NCBI GenBank assembly: GCA_020343555.1 | Contig: CP070800.1 | Span: forward strand, 2,180,089 to 2,187,076 | Source: Dehalococcoidales bacterium | GTDB taxonomy: Bacteria > Chloroflexota > Dehalococcoidia > Dehalococcoidales > UBA2162 | Direction: 5' to 3' | DNA length: 6,988 bases | Shown here: piece after piece, positions 6,537-6,988 of the stretch | Position numbering within the stretch: the stretch's first letter is position 1 | Layout of the letters: each line of letters starts with the position of its first letter | Notes under the pieces: generated by a model | Told to the model about the DNA's origin: nothing | What the model saw: the letters and a program-made list of their open reading frames with translations, nothing else | Databases searched by the model: none | Translations under genes and position numbers: made by a program

Positions 6537-6988
6537 TTACTCGGAAATTGGTCTGCCCTCGCGGGAAACGGGAATAAATTCGTAATCGGTAGAGTCAAAC
6601 ATGACCAGGACATGGATGATCAGTCGATACACGTTCCTGTAAAAGAGGGGCAGGTGAGCCAGACCGGGTGGGATCAATATGCTTGAAGAAGTAGTGAGGG
6701 TGACTTTCTCCAGTTCTTCACCTTCACCCAGCCAGAGTTCTATTTCACCACCAAGTTCATCAGGATCATCCGGATTCGTTCCCAGGTAGACCAGCAGTTC
6801 CGAATACTCGTGTTTGTGCGGTTGAGGTCCGCCGGGACGGTTTCCCAGGCTGGTATCACGGTCGATTATGTTGTATTCGACAATCGAACCGGTTTCAGGG
6901 AATATCTCTTTGTCGCATAAGACCCGTACTCCCGTTGGTGTAGAAGACTCCAGTTCGTGAATCGGAGGTGACGGCTTTCGTACGATCA
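6537..6988 (-). CDS. Cupin-domain protein, N terminus outside window
   Basis: The - strand is open from the right edge to a stop at 6539-6537 (TAA), with a second in-frame TAA at 6536-6534, giving 150 codons. The protein reads as a cupin: motif 1 is HKHEYSELLVYLG (HxHxxxE...G) and motif 2 is LIPPGLAHLPL (PxGxxH), the usual His/Glu metal-binding set. Between them is TNPDDPDELGGEIELWLGEGEE, an insert I have the impression is typical of a family of anaerobe cupin proteins of unknown function. The upstream part, with GVRVLCDKEIFPETGSIVEYNI, belongs to the same chain. No start codon can be assigned because the gene continues beyond 6988. It is convergent with mazF, so it does not belong to the same transcript. 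The substrate is unknown. Confidence 0.78.
   Translation of the reverse strand, partial: IVRKPSPPIHELESSTPTGVRVLCDKEIFPETGSIVEYNIIDRDTSLGNRPGGPQPHKHEYSELLVYLGTNPDDPDELGGEIELWLGEGEELEKVTLTTSSSILIPPGLAHLPLFYRNVYRLIIHVLVMFDSTDYEFIPVSREGRPISE

Overview
The window carries the end of an anaerobic electron-transfer operon on the + strand, followed by a DUF362 gene, a mazEF-type toxin-antitoxin pair and, on the - strand at the right edge, part of a cupin gene. The central point is that the two main redox genes each contain an in-frame UGA best read as selenocysteine. Conventional gene calling would split the first, an HdrA-type flavoprotein (641-3754), into a 76-aa and a 926-aa piece, and would start the second, an MvhD-type subunit (3751-4560), about 50 residues too late. 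In both genes the UGA falls where the family has a conserved cysteine, the reading frame continues with family-typical protein, and a small hairpin lies at bacterial-SECIS distance downstream.

Layout: 3-632, C-terminal part of an HdrD/GlcF-like CCG-domain iron-sulfur protein, cut by the left edge. 641-3754, selenoprotein HdrA with two HdrA-like flavin modules in one chain (1037 aa). 3751-4560, selenoprotein MvhD with a C-terminal 2[4Fe-4S] ferredoxin (269 aa), overlapping hdrA by ATGA. 4561-4711, noncoding, with a weak candidate terminator and a TATAAT-like -10. 4712-5893, DUF362 protein with four cysteines in its C-terminal part. 5890-5939, promoter and operator of half-site repeats. 5957-6211 and 6211-6528, ribbon-helix-helix antitoxin and MazF/PemK toxin. 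6537-6988 (-), cupin protein, incomplete at its N terminus and convergent with mazF.

The first three genes are closely spaced or overlapping and look co-transcribed. By analogy with the HdrABC-MvhAGD complex of methanogens, MvhD would pass electrons through its [2Fe-2S] cluster to HdrA. HdrA flavin would distribute or bifurcate them among ferredoxin-type clusters, and the CCG protein would act as a partner reductase for a thiol/disulfide, quinone or other unknown acceptor. The hydrogenase or dehydrogenase feeding MvhD, and the selenocysteine machinery (selA, selB, selC, selD), are not in this window.

The organism is most likely a strictly anaerobic bacterium that uses selenocysteine. The gene style would suit Desulfobacterota or Dehalococcoidia-like Chloroflexota, but the window cannot decide this. 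TGA also serves as the ordinary stop of several genes here and TGG encodes Trp, so a genome-wide UGA reassignment is unlikely.
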